Assembly (NCBI GenBank): GCA_964549495.1
Contig: CAZJWJ010000061.1
Coordinates: forward strand, 1-31,738
Length of the DNA: 31,738 nucleotides
Reading direction: 5' to 3'
Source: JACKBJ01 sp964549495
GTDB lineage: Bacteria; Chloroflexota; Anaerolineae; Epilineales; Epilineaceae
The translations under genes and the position numbers were made by a program. Each line of letters starts with the position of its first letter. The first letter of the stretch is position 1. The notes under the pieces are model-generated. The model did no database searches and was not told the DNA's origin. It worked only from the letters and a program-made list of their open reading frames with translations. This document shows positions 17,517 to 25,828 of this stretch, piece after piece.

Positions 17517-17545
17517 ATTATAGAACGATTGTTCGAGAAAGGCCA
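17517..17545 (-). promoter_or_regulatory. Promoter of the topoisomerase gene with a GAAC-N4-GTTC operator
   Basis: On the minus strand a perfect -10, TATAAT (17522-17517), lies 17 bases from a weak -35, TGGCCT (17545-17540). The 12 spacer bases next to the -10 are GAACAATCGTTC (17534-17523), an inverted repeat GAAC-N4-GTTC. The preceding base is C, giving CGAAC...GTTC, close to the Gram-positive LexA box (CGAACRNRYGTTYC). A repressor bound here would block RNA polymerase. The -10 ends 45 bases before ATG 17471. The same arrangement recurs at 25829-25857. Confidence 0.72.
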
Positions 17546-17550
17546 GGCGA

Positions 17551-18402
17551 TCAGGGAAGGGGGTTGGGCAGCCACTTGCGGCCGTAGCCCATGCCGCGGA
17601 TCTGGCCGAAGACGGATCGGGGGAAGTGGCCGGCGGCGGTCTGGCTGCCGTAGCGGGTGAGCTCGGGGTAGAGGGCCAGGCGGGTGGCTCGAGATCCTTC
17701 GGGGTCGACGTCGAAGGCGGGGTTCCAGTCGTCGTGCTCGACCTGCTGGGGGCCGTAGAGGAGATCGCCGATGAGGTACAGCCGGTCTTCGCCGCCGGGC
17801 TCGAAGAGGAGCATGCAGTGTCCGGGAGTGTGCCCGAAGGCTTCGACGACCTGTAGCTTGGCGGCGATCTCCTGGCCGCCCTCGATGGGTTCCAGGACCT
17901 CTTTCAGCGCGGTCTGGAGGGCCGGCGAAGGGCCGTTGGGGTCATCGCCGCCTTGCCAGTAGGCCCATTCCTTGGGGTGGACCAGATGACGGGCGTTGCG
18001 GAAGCGCAGGCCGTCGGTGTCGGGATCCAGGGCCCAGCCGACGTGGTCGACGTGGAGGTGGGTGAAGAAGACGGTCTGGATGTCGTCTGGAGCGAGGTTC
18101 ACGGAGGCGAGGCTGTCGAGGAGCCCTCCGCCTCGATAGCGGCCGAAGCCCTTGACTTCGAAGTCGACCGGGCCGATGCCGGTGTCGACCAGGATGGGGC
18201 CGTTCGGGTGGCGGATGAGGAAGCTGCCCAGGGATGTGACGGTCAGACCGTCGGGATCGAGCCACTTGTTGTGGAGGCTCCAGGCGACGGGGTCCGAGGC
18301 GGGAAAGAGGGCCAGGGGGTCGCTGCGGCCGACGCCGTCGGGGAGGTAGATCACCTCGATGCCGGCCAGGGTGATGGATTGGAGGGAGGCGGGGGCGGGC
18401 AT
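17551..18402 (-). CDS. Metallo-beta-lactamase-fold hydrolase
   Basis: 283 residues from ATG 18402. The open frame runs on to 18591, but the extra 63 residues are low-complexity and lie upstream of the likely promoter. Zinc ligands are visible in order: HLHVDH (115-120), His195 in HTPGH, Asp213 in IGDLLYG and a late His259 in AAGHFP. The layout (an N-terminal strand region with DPLALFP, the LVDTGIG strand, a closing HFP segment) recalls the branch that includes methyl-parathion-hydrolase-like and lactonase-like enzymes. The substrate cannot be read from the sequence. No signal peptide is evident, so it is probably cytoplasmic. It is followed after 79 bases by the topoisomerase gene, which has its own promoter, so the two need not be co-transcribed. 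Confidence 0.9.
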   Translation of the reverse strand: MPAPASLQSITLAGIEVIYLPDGVGRSDPLALFPASDPVAWSLHNKWLDPDGLTVTSLGSFLIRHPNGPILVDTGIGPVDFEVKGFGRYRGGGLLDSLASVNLAPDDIQTVFFTHLHVDHVGWALDPDTDGLRFRNARHLVHPKEWAYWQGGDDPNGPSPALQTALKEVLEPIEGGQEIAAKLQVVEAFGHTPGHCMLLFEPGGEDRLYLIGDLLYGPQQVEHDDWNPAFDVDPEGSRATRLALYPELTRYGSQTAAGHFPRSVFGQIRGMGYGRKWLPNPLP

Positions 18403-18452
18403 GGCTGCGCTCCTGGGTCCGGTTCGGATCGACGCGCCGGCCGAAGGGTGGC

Positions 18453-18481
18453 TTGTGGTCGCGGGTAGGGAGGATGATAAT
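18453..18481 (+). promoter_or_regulatory. Candidate promoter of the methyltransferase-family gene
   Basis: TTGTGG (18453-18458) and GATAAT (18476-18481) are separated by 17 bases. The -35 is weak and the leader to ATG 18596 would be about 114 bases. Support is only positional and by similarity to sigma70 boxes. Confidence 0.35.
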
Positions 18482-18501
18482 GGGCGGGCTTGCGTCGGCA
18501 A
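18474..18501 (-). promoter_or_regulatory. Candidate promoter of the metallo-hydrolase gene
   Basis: Minus-strand TTGCCG (18501-18496) and TATCAT (18479-18474) are separated by 16 bases and lie 71 bases upstream of ATG 18402. Its -10 overlaps that of a plus-strand candidate at 18453-18481, so the two promoters would face and obstruct each other. Confidence 0.42.
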
Positions 18502-18595
18502 GTCCAGTGGCCGCTCGACCGGGTGGATCGCGAGGGTCTGCAGGATGGATTGGGATCGGGCGCTGGGACCGGTGGCTGCCGGGAGGATCATGGGA

Positions 18596-19192
18596 ATGGC
18601 GGACGGAGAGGTTGGGTTTCGCGGGCTCTTGCTGGTGATCCTGCTGATCGGATTCGGGATGTCGGGCGCCTTTCGCCGGCGGGCGAGACAGGCGAGCGGG
18701 ACGATCGAACGCGGTAGCGAGAGCCCGGGCTTGATCGCGATGCGGCTGGTGGTGGGCTTGCCCTACTTCTTGGGATTGGTGGTCTGGTTGGTCCGGCCGC
18801 AGTGGCTGGACTTTGCGGCCCTGCCCTTGCCGGCGTGGCTGAGGTGGGCGGGGGTAGCCCTTGCGGTGGCCTGCCTGCCGCTGATGGCTTGGGTCTTGCG
18901 CAGCATCGGCAGCAACATCTCCGAGACGGTGCTGGTCAAGGCGCAGCACGAGCTGGTCACGTCGGGGCCCTACCGCTGGGTGCGGCATCCGCTCTACTCG
19001 GTCGGCTCGCTACTTTTTCTGAGCACCGGATTGATCAGCGCCAACGCTTGGCTGCTCGGCTTCGCGCTGGCCATCGCCATCGGCATTCGCTGGCAGGTGG
19101 TGCCCCGCGAGGAGGCGGCCCTGATCGAGCGCTTCGGAGATCGGTACCGGGCCTATCGCGAGCGGACGGGAGCGCTGATTCCGCGACCTTGA
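18596..19192 (+). CDS. Isoprenylcysteine carboxyl methyltransferase (ICMT/PEMT-like) family membrane protein
   Basis: 198 residues from ATG 18596, which has GGGAGGA eight bases upstream; ATG 18590 is too close to that site. Hydrophobic helices lie at about 9-22, 48-68, 82-100, 133-148 and 150-168. The C-terminal family signature is clear: SGPYRWVRHPLYS (123-135), then PREEAALIERFGDRYRAYR (170-188) and a Pro-containing end. This is the SAM-binding part of membrane methyltransferases of the ICMT, PEMT and NnrU-like superfamily. In bacteria without prenylated CaaX proteins the acceptor is usually a lipid or a small molecule, and it is unknown here. The frame is open further upstream to 18359, but that part overlaps the divergent hydrolase gene and has no ribosome site. 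Confidence 0.85.
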   Translation: MADGEVGFRGLLLVILLIGFGMSGAFRRRARQASGTIERGSESPGLIAMRLVVGLPYFLGLVVWLVRPQWLDFAALPLPAWLRWAGVALAVACLPLMAWVLRSIGSNISETVLVKAQHELVTSGPYRWVRHPLYSVGSLLFLSTGLISANAWLLGFALAIAIGIRWQVVPREEAALIERFGDRYRAYRERTGALIPRP

Positions 19193-19216
19193 GTCCGACA
19201 CGAGCTTCGTGACGGT

Positions 19217-19240
19217 CCAGGGATGGGCCACGGCCCCTGG
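19217..19240 (+). terminator. Weak hairpin after the methyltransferase-family gene
   Basis: CCAGGG (19217-19222) pairs with CCCTGG (19235-19240) around a GC-rich 12-base loop, 25 bases after the stop. There is no T-run, so it could be chance in such GC-rich DNA. Confidence 0.3.
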
Positions 19241-19414
19241 TTCCACCTTGCCCTGGGACGGTTTGGGATGAACGTGGAGTTGGGTGCGCGCGGCTTAAGA
19301 TTGTGCTAACCTGATGGCGGGCTCGAGCAGCGGATCGACCATCGCGCTCGAGCGAGAACGAGGTCAAGGGATCCAGTCGTCGCGGGGATCGAAGGCACGA
19401 TCAGGAGGGGTCGA

Positions 19415-22400
19415 ATGGGCGTTCGAGGAGCAGGGGATCGTCTCGACGGGATGTCGCGATCGGATGGGGCCGGCTTGGCCCTCGCATCGCGGCTGCTCTT
19501 GGCTTGTGGAATCGCAGTCCTGCTCTTCGCGCGCGGATCGGCCGAGCCGGCCAGGACGGCCTCGGTCGAGGCCGGCGCCGCGATCGAGGCGCGGCTGCAT
19601 GCGCCGGCCGGGCCGCTGCAGGATGGGCTGGCCTTGGGGCTGACGACCGGCAGCGCGCCGGGCTGTGTCGAGCAGCCAGGCCAGGCGCTGCCGACCTTGG
19701 GCTGCCGGCTCCGGGTGGGCGAACGCTTCCTGCTTCCGCTGACGGCCTGGGCCTTCATCGAAGAGAGCGGTGAGGAGCTGGCGCTCGAGCTCAGCGGGGA
19801 GGGTTTGCCGGATGGGGCCTCGCTCCAGCGCCTGGTGGCCGGCCTGCCGCAGCCCGGACCCGTGACCGGGACGGGGCGTGTGGATGCGCGGCTCGAGTTC
19901 GAGCCGGAGATGGAACATGTGACGCCCTCGGACATGCCTCTGGAGGTCGAGTTGGTCGTCCGGCCGGATGGGCGTGAGGAAGAGGCGCGGATCGCGCTGC
20001 GGTTGCTGATCCTGGATGGACCGCCGGCCACGCTGGTTTCCGGCTTCGCCTATCGCGACGTCGACGGAGATGGCATCTGGGATGCCGGCGAGTCGGGGCT
20101 GAGCGGGCGGGCGGTGCGGCTGGAGGGGCCGGCGCCGGCCGCGGCGGTCACGGCATCGGACGGGCGCTTCGGCTTCCTGGTCGACGATCCCGGCAGCTAC
20201 CTGCTGCGGATTCTGCCCGAGGCGGGCTGGACGGCCACCAGCCCTACAGAGGTCAACCTGGAGATCGGTGAGGATGGGGGTGCGGCGCCGCTGGTGCTCT
20301 TCGGGCAGCGACCGAGCCAGCAGCAGCCGAGCGTCACGGCTGAAGTGCGCATCGATCGGGGATGCTTGGAGCTGGGTGACGAGGCCAGCTACTCGCTGGA
20401 CGAGACCGGCCAGGTCTCGCTGCGGGCCAGCGGCGCGCCGGAGCTGGATGTGCGCCTGACGCTCCACCTTCCCGGAGGCGGGACGCGCCAGCTGGTCTCG
20501 CGGCAGCGGGTGACGGGAGGGCGTTGGTACGGACTGAACGGGCGAACCGGCCTGCCGACCGGGACCCGCCGGCTGCACTTGGAGGTCTTCCAGCCGGGCG
20601 ATGCGAGCGGACAGCCGGCCGCGGTGGCGGACTGCAGCTACTCGGTCGGCGCGGTGAGCGGGCCGTCGCTGCAGGTCGAGCCGGAGCAGCTGACCTTCCC
20701 GGAGACCGAGCCCGGGCAGCAGAGCTTGCTGCCCTTGGCGCTGCACAATGGCGGCAGCGCGATCCTCGAGATCGATTCGATCGGCACGCAGGGCGGCGCG
20801 GCCTCACCCTTTGTCGTGGAGGCTCAGGATGCGGCCGGATTCAGCCTCCCGCCGGGCGGCAGCCGCGGCATCACGCTGCGCTTCGCGCCGCAGTGGGAGG
20901 GCAGCTTCCAGGACAGCCTGCTGATCCAGAGCAACGATCCGGCCCGGGCCGTGCTCGGCGTGCCGCTCGAGGGGCATACGCCCGATTCGACCGGCCTGCG
21001 GGCGCGGCTGGTCACCGATCGCGGTTGCGAGGAGACGGGCCAGAGCCCGGTCTACTTCGACGGCGATCCGATCCGCATCACCTACGGGGCCAGCGGGCCG
21101 GCCGGGAATGCCCAGGCGCGCCTGGAGGACATCCTGCCTGGCGGCGGCGTGCGGGGGCTGGTGCAGGGCACGATCCCGGTCGGTCAGGATCGGGTCTACG
21201 AGAGCGTGGTGCGGCCGCCCATCGGGCGCGAGACCTTGCGTTTGACCGTCGAGGCCGGCGGCTTCTCCAGCCAGGCGCGCTGCAGCTTCCAGGTGGCCGG
21301 CGGCGCGGCGCGCATCGTGGGCTGGAAGTTCGCCGACCTGGACGGGGACGGGGTCTGGGATGGCAAGCCGGAGCCGGGCCAGAACCCCTTGCCGGGCGCC
21401 GAGCCGCCGGTGCCGGGCTGGACCATGTTCCTGGCCGGGCCGGAGTCGGGCAGCACCACGACCGACCAGGACGGGCGCTTCGAGTTCATCGTCAGCCAGC
21501 CTGGGGGCTATCGCGTCAGCGAGGTGCAGGGCGCCGGTTGGCAGCCGAGGACGCCGACCAGCGTCGACCTGACGGTCTGGGGCACGCCGGGCGAGGTGCT
21601 GCCCGAGATCCGCTTCGGCAACCAGCCGGTGGCGGGTGGGCCGACCCCGACCGGCGGACCGACCACGGCAACGCCCGGCGCGACGCCCGGGGATCCGACG
21701 GCCAGTCCGACCAGCGGTCCCAGCCCGACGGCCAGCCCGAGCGCCCCGCCGACGGCCACGGCCGATCCCGCGGCCGATTGCCTGCGGCGTGGGGACTGGC
21801 AGCGCTTGCCGCTGGGCGCCACGGTGAGCAGCCAATCGACGCCGGCCTGCCTGCAGGTCTACCTGCCCAGCCGCCATGGTGGCAGCCTGCAACTGGCCGC
21901 CGGCGCCGGTCGGATCTGGCTCTACGGGCCGGAGGTCGACCCGGCCGGCGACCCGCCGCTGGTCTCGCCGGCCCGTGAGCTCGTCTACGAGCAGCCTCGC
22001 GACGCGCAGGGATGGTATCGACTGGTCCTGCGCGACACCCCGGCGCCCGGCTACAGCGTCCAGGCCCGCTTCGTCCAGCAGGGAAGCGCCGACGTGGTGC
22101 CCTGGAACTTCTGGTACTTCCCCTACTCGCCCTATGCACCCGGACCCAAGCTCTACGACCAGCCCGGCGCGCTGAGCAAGTTCGACAGCCGCTTCGGTCT
22201 GTCGCCGGGCGCCTGGCGCTACGAGGTCGACCATCACCGCAGCCAGCAAGCCGAGGGCTGGTGGGGCCATTGCTGGGGCGCCTGCGTGGCCTCCATTCTC
22301 TTGCACCAGCCGCAGGCTTCCGGCGGCTTCAGCCAGGACGAGCTGGAGGGCCTGGCGGCCGACTTCTTCGACGGCTTCGGCGGCATGGCCCTAGAATGGG

Positions 22401-22990
22401 CCTGGCCCTTCGTCAAGCCCGCCCCGGGCTACGGTGACCAGGCCGATCTCTACGCCGACAACTTCCACCAGCGCCTGCGCGAGTACCTGCGCGATCGTCG
22501 GGTGCCCCTGCACATGGACCTGCGTCAGGAGACCGGCGCCGGCAATCCGCAGGTCTGGAACCATGCCGTCTACCGTTACGAGAGCGAGATGGTCGAGGAC
22601 CCCGACGCGCTGGGCGATCCATGGACCGACATGGGCCGGCAGATCCTGGTGCGCACGACCCTCGTGGCCAACGAGGACTTCTTCGGCGCCCAGGGCAGCT
22701 CCGGCACGCCCGAGAACGACCAGCGCCGGGTGCAGGAAGCCGTCTACTCCCTGGTCTACAGCAGCCAGGGCGAGATCGTTCCCGACGCCCGAGAGCCGCG
22801 GCCGCAGAACTGGCAATCCATGACCCTACGATCGAGCGTCCGGGCCGGCACCTCGCTCTACATCCCATCGACCATCACCGACGTCCGCGTCATCGCCGAC
22901 TACTGGACGCGGGCCTCGTCGCCGACCGGGCGCAATCCCTTCATCGACAGCCAGCGCCTCGATGCGCTCGGGCTGCGGATGCGGTACTAG
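19415..22990 (+). CDS. Secreted multidomain protein with transglutaminase/cysteine-protease-like C-terminus
   Basis: 1191 residues. The start is ATG 19415 behind AGGAGG (19403-19408). Signal peptide about residues 24-44. Two SdrD/B-repeat-like domains lie at about 209-293 and 631-737, each opening with a calcium-site-like stretch (DVDGDGIWD; DLDGDGVWD). Two copies of another module with DRGC and a late C-S pair are at about 306-425 and 528-627. Between them is a HYDIN/choice-of-anchor-D domain (about 430-525). A Thr/Pro/Ser linker (about 742-785) and a PPC-like sandwich (about 788-895) follow. The last 270 residues carry GWWGHCWGAC (Cys953 or Cys957) and VWNHAVYRYES (His1050), a Cys/His pairing like elicitor-type transglutaminases and related papain-fold enzymes. 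Crosslinking or cleavage of surface protein is inferred; the acid residue is not identified. The next two plus-strand genes follow closely. Confidence 0.88.
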   Translation: MGVRGAGDRLDGMSRSDGAGLALASRLLLACGIAVLLFARGSAEPARTASVEAGAAIEARLHAPAGPLQDGLALGLTTGSAPGCVEQPGQALPTLGCRLRVGERFLLPLTAWAFIEESGEELALELSGEGLPDGASLQRLVAGLPQPGPVTGTGRVDARLEFEPEMEHVTPSDMPLEVELVVRPDGREEEARIALRLLILDGPPATLVSGFAYRDVDGDGIWDAGESGLSGRAVRLEGPAPAAAVTASDGRFGFLVDDPGSYLLRILPEAGWTATSPTEVNLEIGEDGGAAPLVLFGQRPSQQQPSVTAEVRIDRGCLELGDEASYSLDETGQVSLRASGAPELDVRLTLHLPGGGTRQLVSRQRVTGGRWYGLNGRTGLPTGTRRLHLEVFQPGDASGQPAAVADCSYSVGAVSGPSLQVEPEQLTFPETEPGQQSLLPLALHNGGSAILEIDSIGTQGGAASPFVVEAQDAAGFSLPPGGSRGITLRFAPQWEGSFQDSLLIQSNDPARAVLGVPLEGHTPDSTGLRARLVTDRGCEETGQSPVYFDGDPIRITYGASGPAGNAQARLEDILPGGGVRGLVQGTIPVGQDRVYESVVRPPIGRETLRLTVEAGGFSSQARCSFQVAGGAARIVGWKFADLDGDGVWDGKPEPGQNPLPGAEPPVPGWTMFLAGPESGSTTTDQDGRFEFIVSQPGGYRVSEVQGAGWQPRTPTSVDLTVWGTPGEVLPEIRFGNQPVAGGPTPTGGPTTATPGATPGDPTASPTSGPSPTASPSAPPTATADPAADCLRRGDWQRLPLGATVSSQSTPACLQVYLPSRHGGSLQLAAGAGRIWLYGPEVDPAGDPPLVSPARELVYEQPRDAQGWYRLVLRDTPAPGYSVQARFVQQGSADVVPWNFWYFPYSPYAPGPKLYDQPGALSKFDSRFGLSPGAWRYEVDHHRSQQAEGWWGHCWGACVASILLHQPQASGGFSQDELEGLAADFFDGFGGMALEWAWPFVKPAPGYGDQADLYADNFHQRLREYLRDRRVPLHMDLRQETGAGNPQVWNHAVYRYESEMVEDPDALGDPWTDMGRQILVRTTLVANEDFFGAQGSSGTPENDQRRVQEAVYSLVYSSQGEIVPDAREPRPQNWQSMTLRSSVRAGTSLYIPSTITDVRVIADYWTRASSPTGRNPFIDSQRLDALGLRMRY

Positions 22991-23106
22991 CCATGAATAC
23001 GACAAGGCAAGGCGGGCAAGGTTTGGATTCGGGCGCTGGCGCGGCCCGGGAGCGGGGGCCGGCGCCGAATGCGGCGGGCCGATCGATGAAGCAAGGGAGG
23101 CGAATC

Positions 23107-23937
23107 ATGAGGCGGAATGTGGCAGGATCTGCAAGTTCACGCCCGTACGGATCTCGGGGGCTGACCGATCGTGCTGGTCGCCGTGGGCCCGTGGCGGCCA
23201 CGATCCTGCTTCTTGGCACCTTGTCCTTGCTGGCCGGCCTCCTCGCAGGGCCGCCCACCTCCGCGCGGCCCGACGTGCCGACCTGGGAGGTCGGCCAGCG
23301 CTTCGATGTCGAGTATCGCATGGCGCTCTACCGGCAGGGCATGCAGCCCGGCGGCGGGCAGCGAGTGGGCGAACTGCGTCACGTGGTGACCCACGAGGTA
23401 ACCGAGCTGGAGACGGTCGAGCTCCGCCAGCGGGTGCACGTCCGGGCGGTCTCCGATCGCCTGCCCTCGGTCTTCGACTACGTCTTCGATGCCGAGCTCG
23501 GCACGCTGGTGGAGGTCGCCGAAGAGCTGGAGGCGGGGCAGCGCTTGCGGACATCCAACCCCTTCGGCCTGGCACCGGTGCTCTTCGTCAAGCGCAGCTT
23601 CCACGGCCTGCTGGCCGACTTCCCGGAGCTGGACGAGGAAGCCGTCGGTAGCCGCAGCGTGATGGCGCCCGAAGGCGCATACCCGGAATTCGAGCAGCTG
23701 GTGCAGCCCCTGCCGGAAGGCGGCTGGCAGGTCACCCTCCAGCGCCATGATCCGGAAGCCGAGGCGGACTACCGGGTACTGCAGACCTGGCGGGCGGGAG
23801 AGCCCTGGTGGCGCAGCGCCGAGGCCTGGCTGGGCGACGAGCTCTTGATCCGCGGCCAGCGCCTGGACGCCCTGCCGCCGTCTCGACTGTACCTGCCCTT
23901 GTTGCTGGTGGGAGACGATGCCGGCGAGCCCCGCTGA
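23107..23937 (+). CDS. Secreted hypothetical protein
   Basis: 276 residues from ATG 23107, chosen because AGGGAGG (23094-23100) sits six bases upstream. In-frame ATGs at 22993 and 23086 lack such a site. A basic N-terminus and hydrophobic segment (about 29-48, ending PTSA) form a signal peptide or anchor. The rest is a soluble, mainly beta domain with a hydrophobic strand near the end (LYLPLLLVGDD). I recognise no family. It follows the transglutaminase-like gene by 116 bases and overlaps adenosine deaminase by 20 bases, so co-transcription with both is likely. It may assist the secreted protein upstream, but that rests on position alone. Confidence 0.8.
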   Translation: MRRNVAGSASSRPYGSRGLTDRAGRRGPVAATILLLGTLSLLAGLLAGPPTSARPDVPTWEVGQRFDVEYRMALYRQGMQPGGGQRVGELRHVVTHEVTELETVELRQRVHVRAVSDRLPSVFDYVFDAELGTLVEVAEELEAGQRLRTSNPFGLAPVLFVKRSFHGLLADFPELDEEAVGSRSVMAPEGAYPEFEQLVQPLPEGGWQVTLQRHDPEAEADYRVLQTWRAGEPWWRSAEAWLGDELLIRGQRLDALPPSRLYLPLLLVGDDAGEPR

Positions 23938-25000
23938 ACGCTCGCAGGATGGGTCGGGGGGCGGTTCCGATGCGCCGCGGGTCGATCCGTCGCTGCCGCT
24001 GATCGACCTACACCGTCATCTGGACGGCAGCCTGCGGCTGGAGACCATCCTCGATTTGGCACGCCAGCACCGGGTCGCCTTGCCGGCCGATGATCTCGAA
24101 GGTCTGCGGCCGCATGTGCAGGTGGTCGAGCCGGCGCCCGACCTGATGGCCTTCATCGCCAAGCTGGGCTGGATGACGGCAGTGCTGGCCGACCTGGACG
24201 CCTGCCGGCGCGTGGCCCGGGAATGCGTCGAGGACGCGGCGGCCGAGGGCCTGGATGCGGTCGAATTGCGCTTCAGCCCGAGCTTCATGGCCGAGCCCCA
24301 TCGCTTGGACCCGGCCGCCGTCGTGGCCGCCGTGGTCGAAGGGGTCGAGGAGGGGCGCCGTCTGACCGGGCTGCCGGTGGGCTTGATCGGCATCCTCAGC
24401 CGGACCTATGGTCCCGAGTCTTGTGCCCTGGAGTTGGAGGCGCTCTTGACGCGCGTCGACGATCTGCTCGCCCTGGACCTGGCGGGCGACGAGGCGGGCC
24501 AGCCGGCCGCCCGATTCGTGGAGCATTTCCGTCGAGCGCGCGAGGCAGGTCTGCGCATCACGGTCCACGCCGGTGAGGCCGACGGCCCGCGGAGTGTTCG
24601 CGACGCCATCGAGCTCTTGGGCGCGGAGCGCATCGGTCACGGCATCCGGGCCGTCCAGGATCCGGCCTTGATGGACCGGCTGGCAGGGTCCAGGATCGGG
24701 CTGGAGGTCTGCCCGACCAGCAACCTGCACACCAGCACGGTCGCCAGCTACGAGGCGCACCCGCTGCGCCGTCTGGTCGAGGCGGGGCTCTCGGTGACGA
24801 TCAATACCGACGATCCCGGTATCAGCGCCATCGACCTGGTCCACGAGCTGGAGCGCGCCGCGCCGGCCTGCGGCCTGGACGCCGCGCAGCTGCGAAGCGT
24901 CCAGGCCGAGGCCCTGCGGCAGTCCTTTCTGGACCGTGAAATCAAGCACCAACTCCGACGGCGGGCCGCCTTGCGCGCTGGGTCCGCTGCCTCGACTTGA
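23918..25000 (+). CDS. add: Adenosine deaminase
   Basis: 360 residues. The enzyme deaminates adenosine or deoxyadenosine to inosine in purine salvage, in the cytoplasm, with one zinc ion. All family motifs are present: DLHRHLDGS (His32, His34), HAGE (His217, catalytic Glu220), RIGHG (His241), CPTSN (265-269) and TDDPG (Asp298, Asp299). Length is normal. The start is ATG 23918 with GGGAG upstream; it lies inside the end of the preceding gene, a 20-base overlap that suggests coupling. The gene ends three bases from the stop of the convergent VOC gene. The related aminodeoxyfutalosine and adenine deaminases share these motifs, so substrate is not certain from sequence alone. Confidence 0.92.
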   Translation: MPASPAERSQDGSGGGSDAPRVDPSLPLIDLHRHLDGSLRLETILDLARQHRVALPADDLEGLRPHVQVVEPAPDLMAFIAKLGWMTAVLADLDACRRVARECVEDAAAEGLDAVELRFSPSFMAEPHRLDPAAVVAAVVEGVEEGRRLTGLPVGLIGILSRTYGPESCALELEALLTRVDDLLALDLAGDEAGQPAARFVEHFRRAREAGLRITVHAGEADGPRSVRDAIELLGAERIGHGIRAVQDPALMDRLAGSRIGLEVCPTSNLHTSTVASYEAHPLRRLVEAGLSVTINTDDPGISAIDLVHELERAAPACGLDAAQLRSVQAEALRQSFLDREIKHQLRRRAALRAGSAAST

Positions 25001-25003
25001 CCG

Positions 25004-25783
25004 TCAGCCCTGCTCGCCGGGGGTGAAGAGCCCCAGCATCACGCCACCGGGCGTGGTGATGGCGCTGATCCGGCCCTGGCCGGGCACGTCCTGGGGTTGG
25101 AGCTTGACCTGCCCGCCCAGCGACTCGACGCGGGCCGTCGTCGCGTCGACGTCCTCGACCCAGACGTAGTAGATCCAGAAGGCCGGCCCGTCGTACTGGC
25201 CGGGCGGCGTCATCAAGCCGCCGGGGTTCATCTCGTCGCCCTCGCGCGACCAGAGCCAGTAGTCCTGGCCCTGCATGTCGATCTTGGACGCGCTCCAGCC
25301 GATCACCTGGCCGTAGAAGTCGATGGCGCCCTCGACGTCGGGCGTGACCAGCTCCCACCACACGAAGCTGCCGGGCTTCGGTGGGCCCTCGGGCGACATG
25401 TCCTGCCCGCTGGCGGCCTGCATGGGGGCGATGACGGCGCCGGCCGGATCGGCCAGGATGGAGAAGGTGCCGACGTCGGGGATGGGCGTCGGGGGCACCA
25501 TCTCCGTCGCGCCGGCCGCCTTGGCCTTGGCGCAGGCGGCCTCGATGTCGTCGACGATGCAGTAGCCGGAGGCATGCGCCGGCGGACCTTCGTCGGCCGG
25601 CAGCTCCATGATGCCGCCCAGACCCACCTCCCCGTTCTGCAGCGTGGTGTAGGTGCCCATCTCGCCCATGTCTTGGTCCTGGCTGGTCCAGCCCACGAGC
25701 GCCCCGAGGAAGGCCAGGTCGGCCTGCTTGTCCTCGGTCATCAGATCGATCCAGACGAAACGGCCGGCGGAAGGGTGGCTCAT
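25004..25783 (-). CDS. Two-domain VOC (glyoxalase/bleomycin-resistance fold) protein
   Basis: 259 residues made of two vicinal-oxygen-chelate domains (about 7-125 and 133-256). Each opens like FVWxxLxTxD and contains a (F/Y)xGxxxGW element (FLGALVGWTS, FYGQVIGWSA) and a closing PxGxxxxxx strand. This tandem arrangement resembles the CFP32-like hydroxylase/glyoxalase-type group. Substrate and metal dependence are unknown. There is no signal peptide. The start is ATG 25783 with GAGGT a few bases upstream. A strong promoter with a GAAC-N4-GTTC operator precedes it, matching that of the topoisomerase gene, so it is probably regulated in common with it. Confidence 0.9.
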   Translation of the reverse strand: MSHPSAGRFVWIDLMTEDKQADLAFLGALVGWTSQDQDMGEMGTYTTLQNGEVGLGGIMELPADEGPPAHASGYCIVDDIEAACAKAKAAGATEMVPPTPIPDVGTFSILADPAGAVIAPMQAASGQDMSPEGPPKPGSFVWWELVTPDVEGAIDFYGQVIGWSASKIDMQGQDYWLWSREGDEMNPGGLMTPPGQYDGPAFWIYYVWVEDVDATTARVESLGGQVKLQPQDVPGQGRISAITTPGGVMLGLFTPGEQG

Positions 25784-25828
25784 GCATGTACCTCGCTCGT
25801 GTTGGTGGTCGAAGGTTGCCGTGCCGGT

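Noticed and set aside
18403..18591. 63-residue N-terminal extension of the metallo-hydrolase
   Set aside because: Low-complexity sequence lying over the candidate promoters and the divergent gene's leader; ATG 18402 begins where family similarity begins.
22993..23106. Earlier in-frame starts for the secreted hypothetical protein
   Set aside because: ATGs at 22993 and 23086 lack a ribosome site, whereas AGGGAGG is ideally placed for 23107, and the signal peptide fits the later start.
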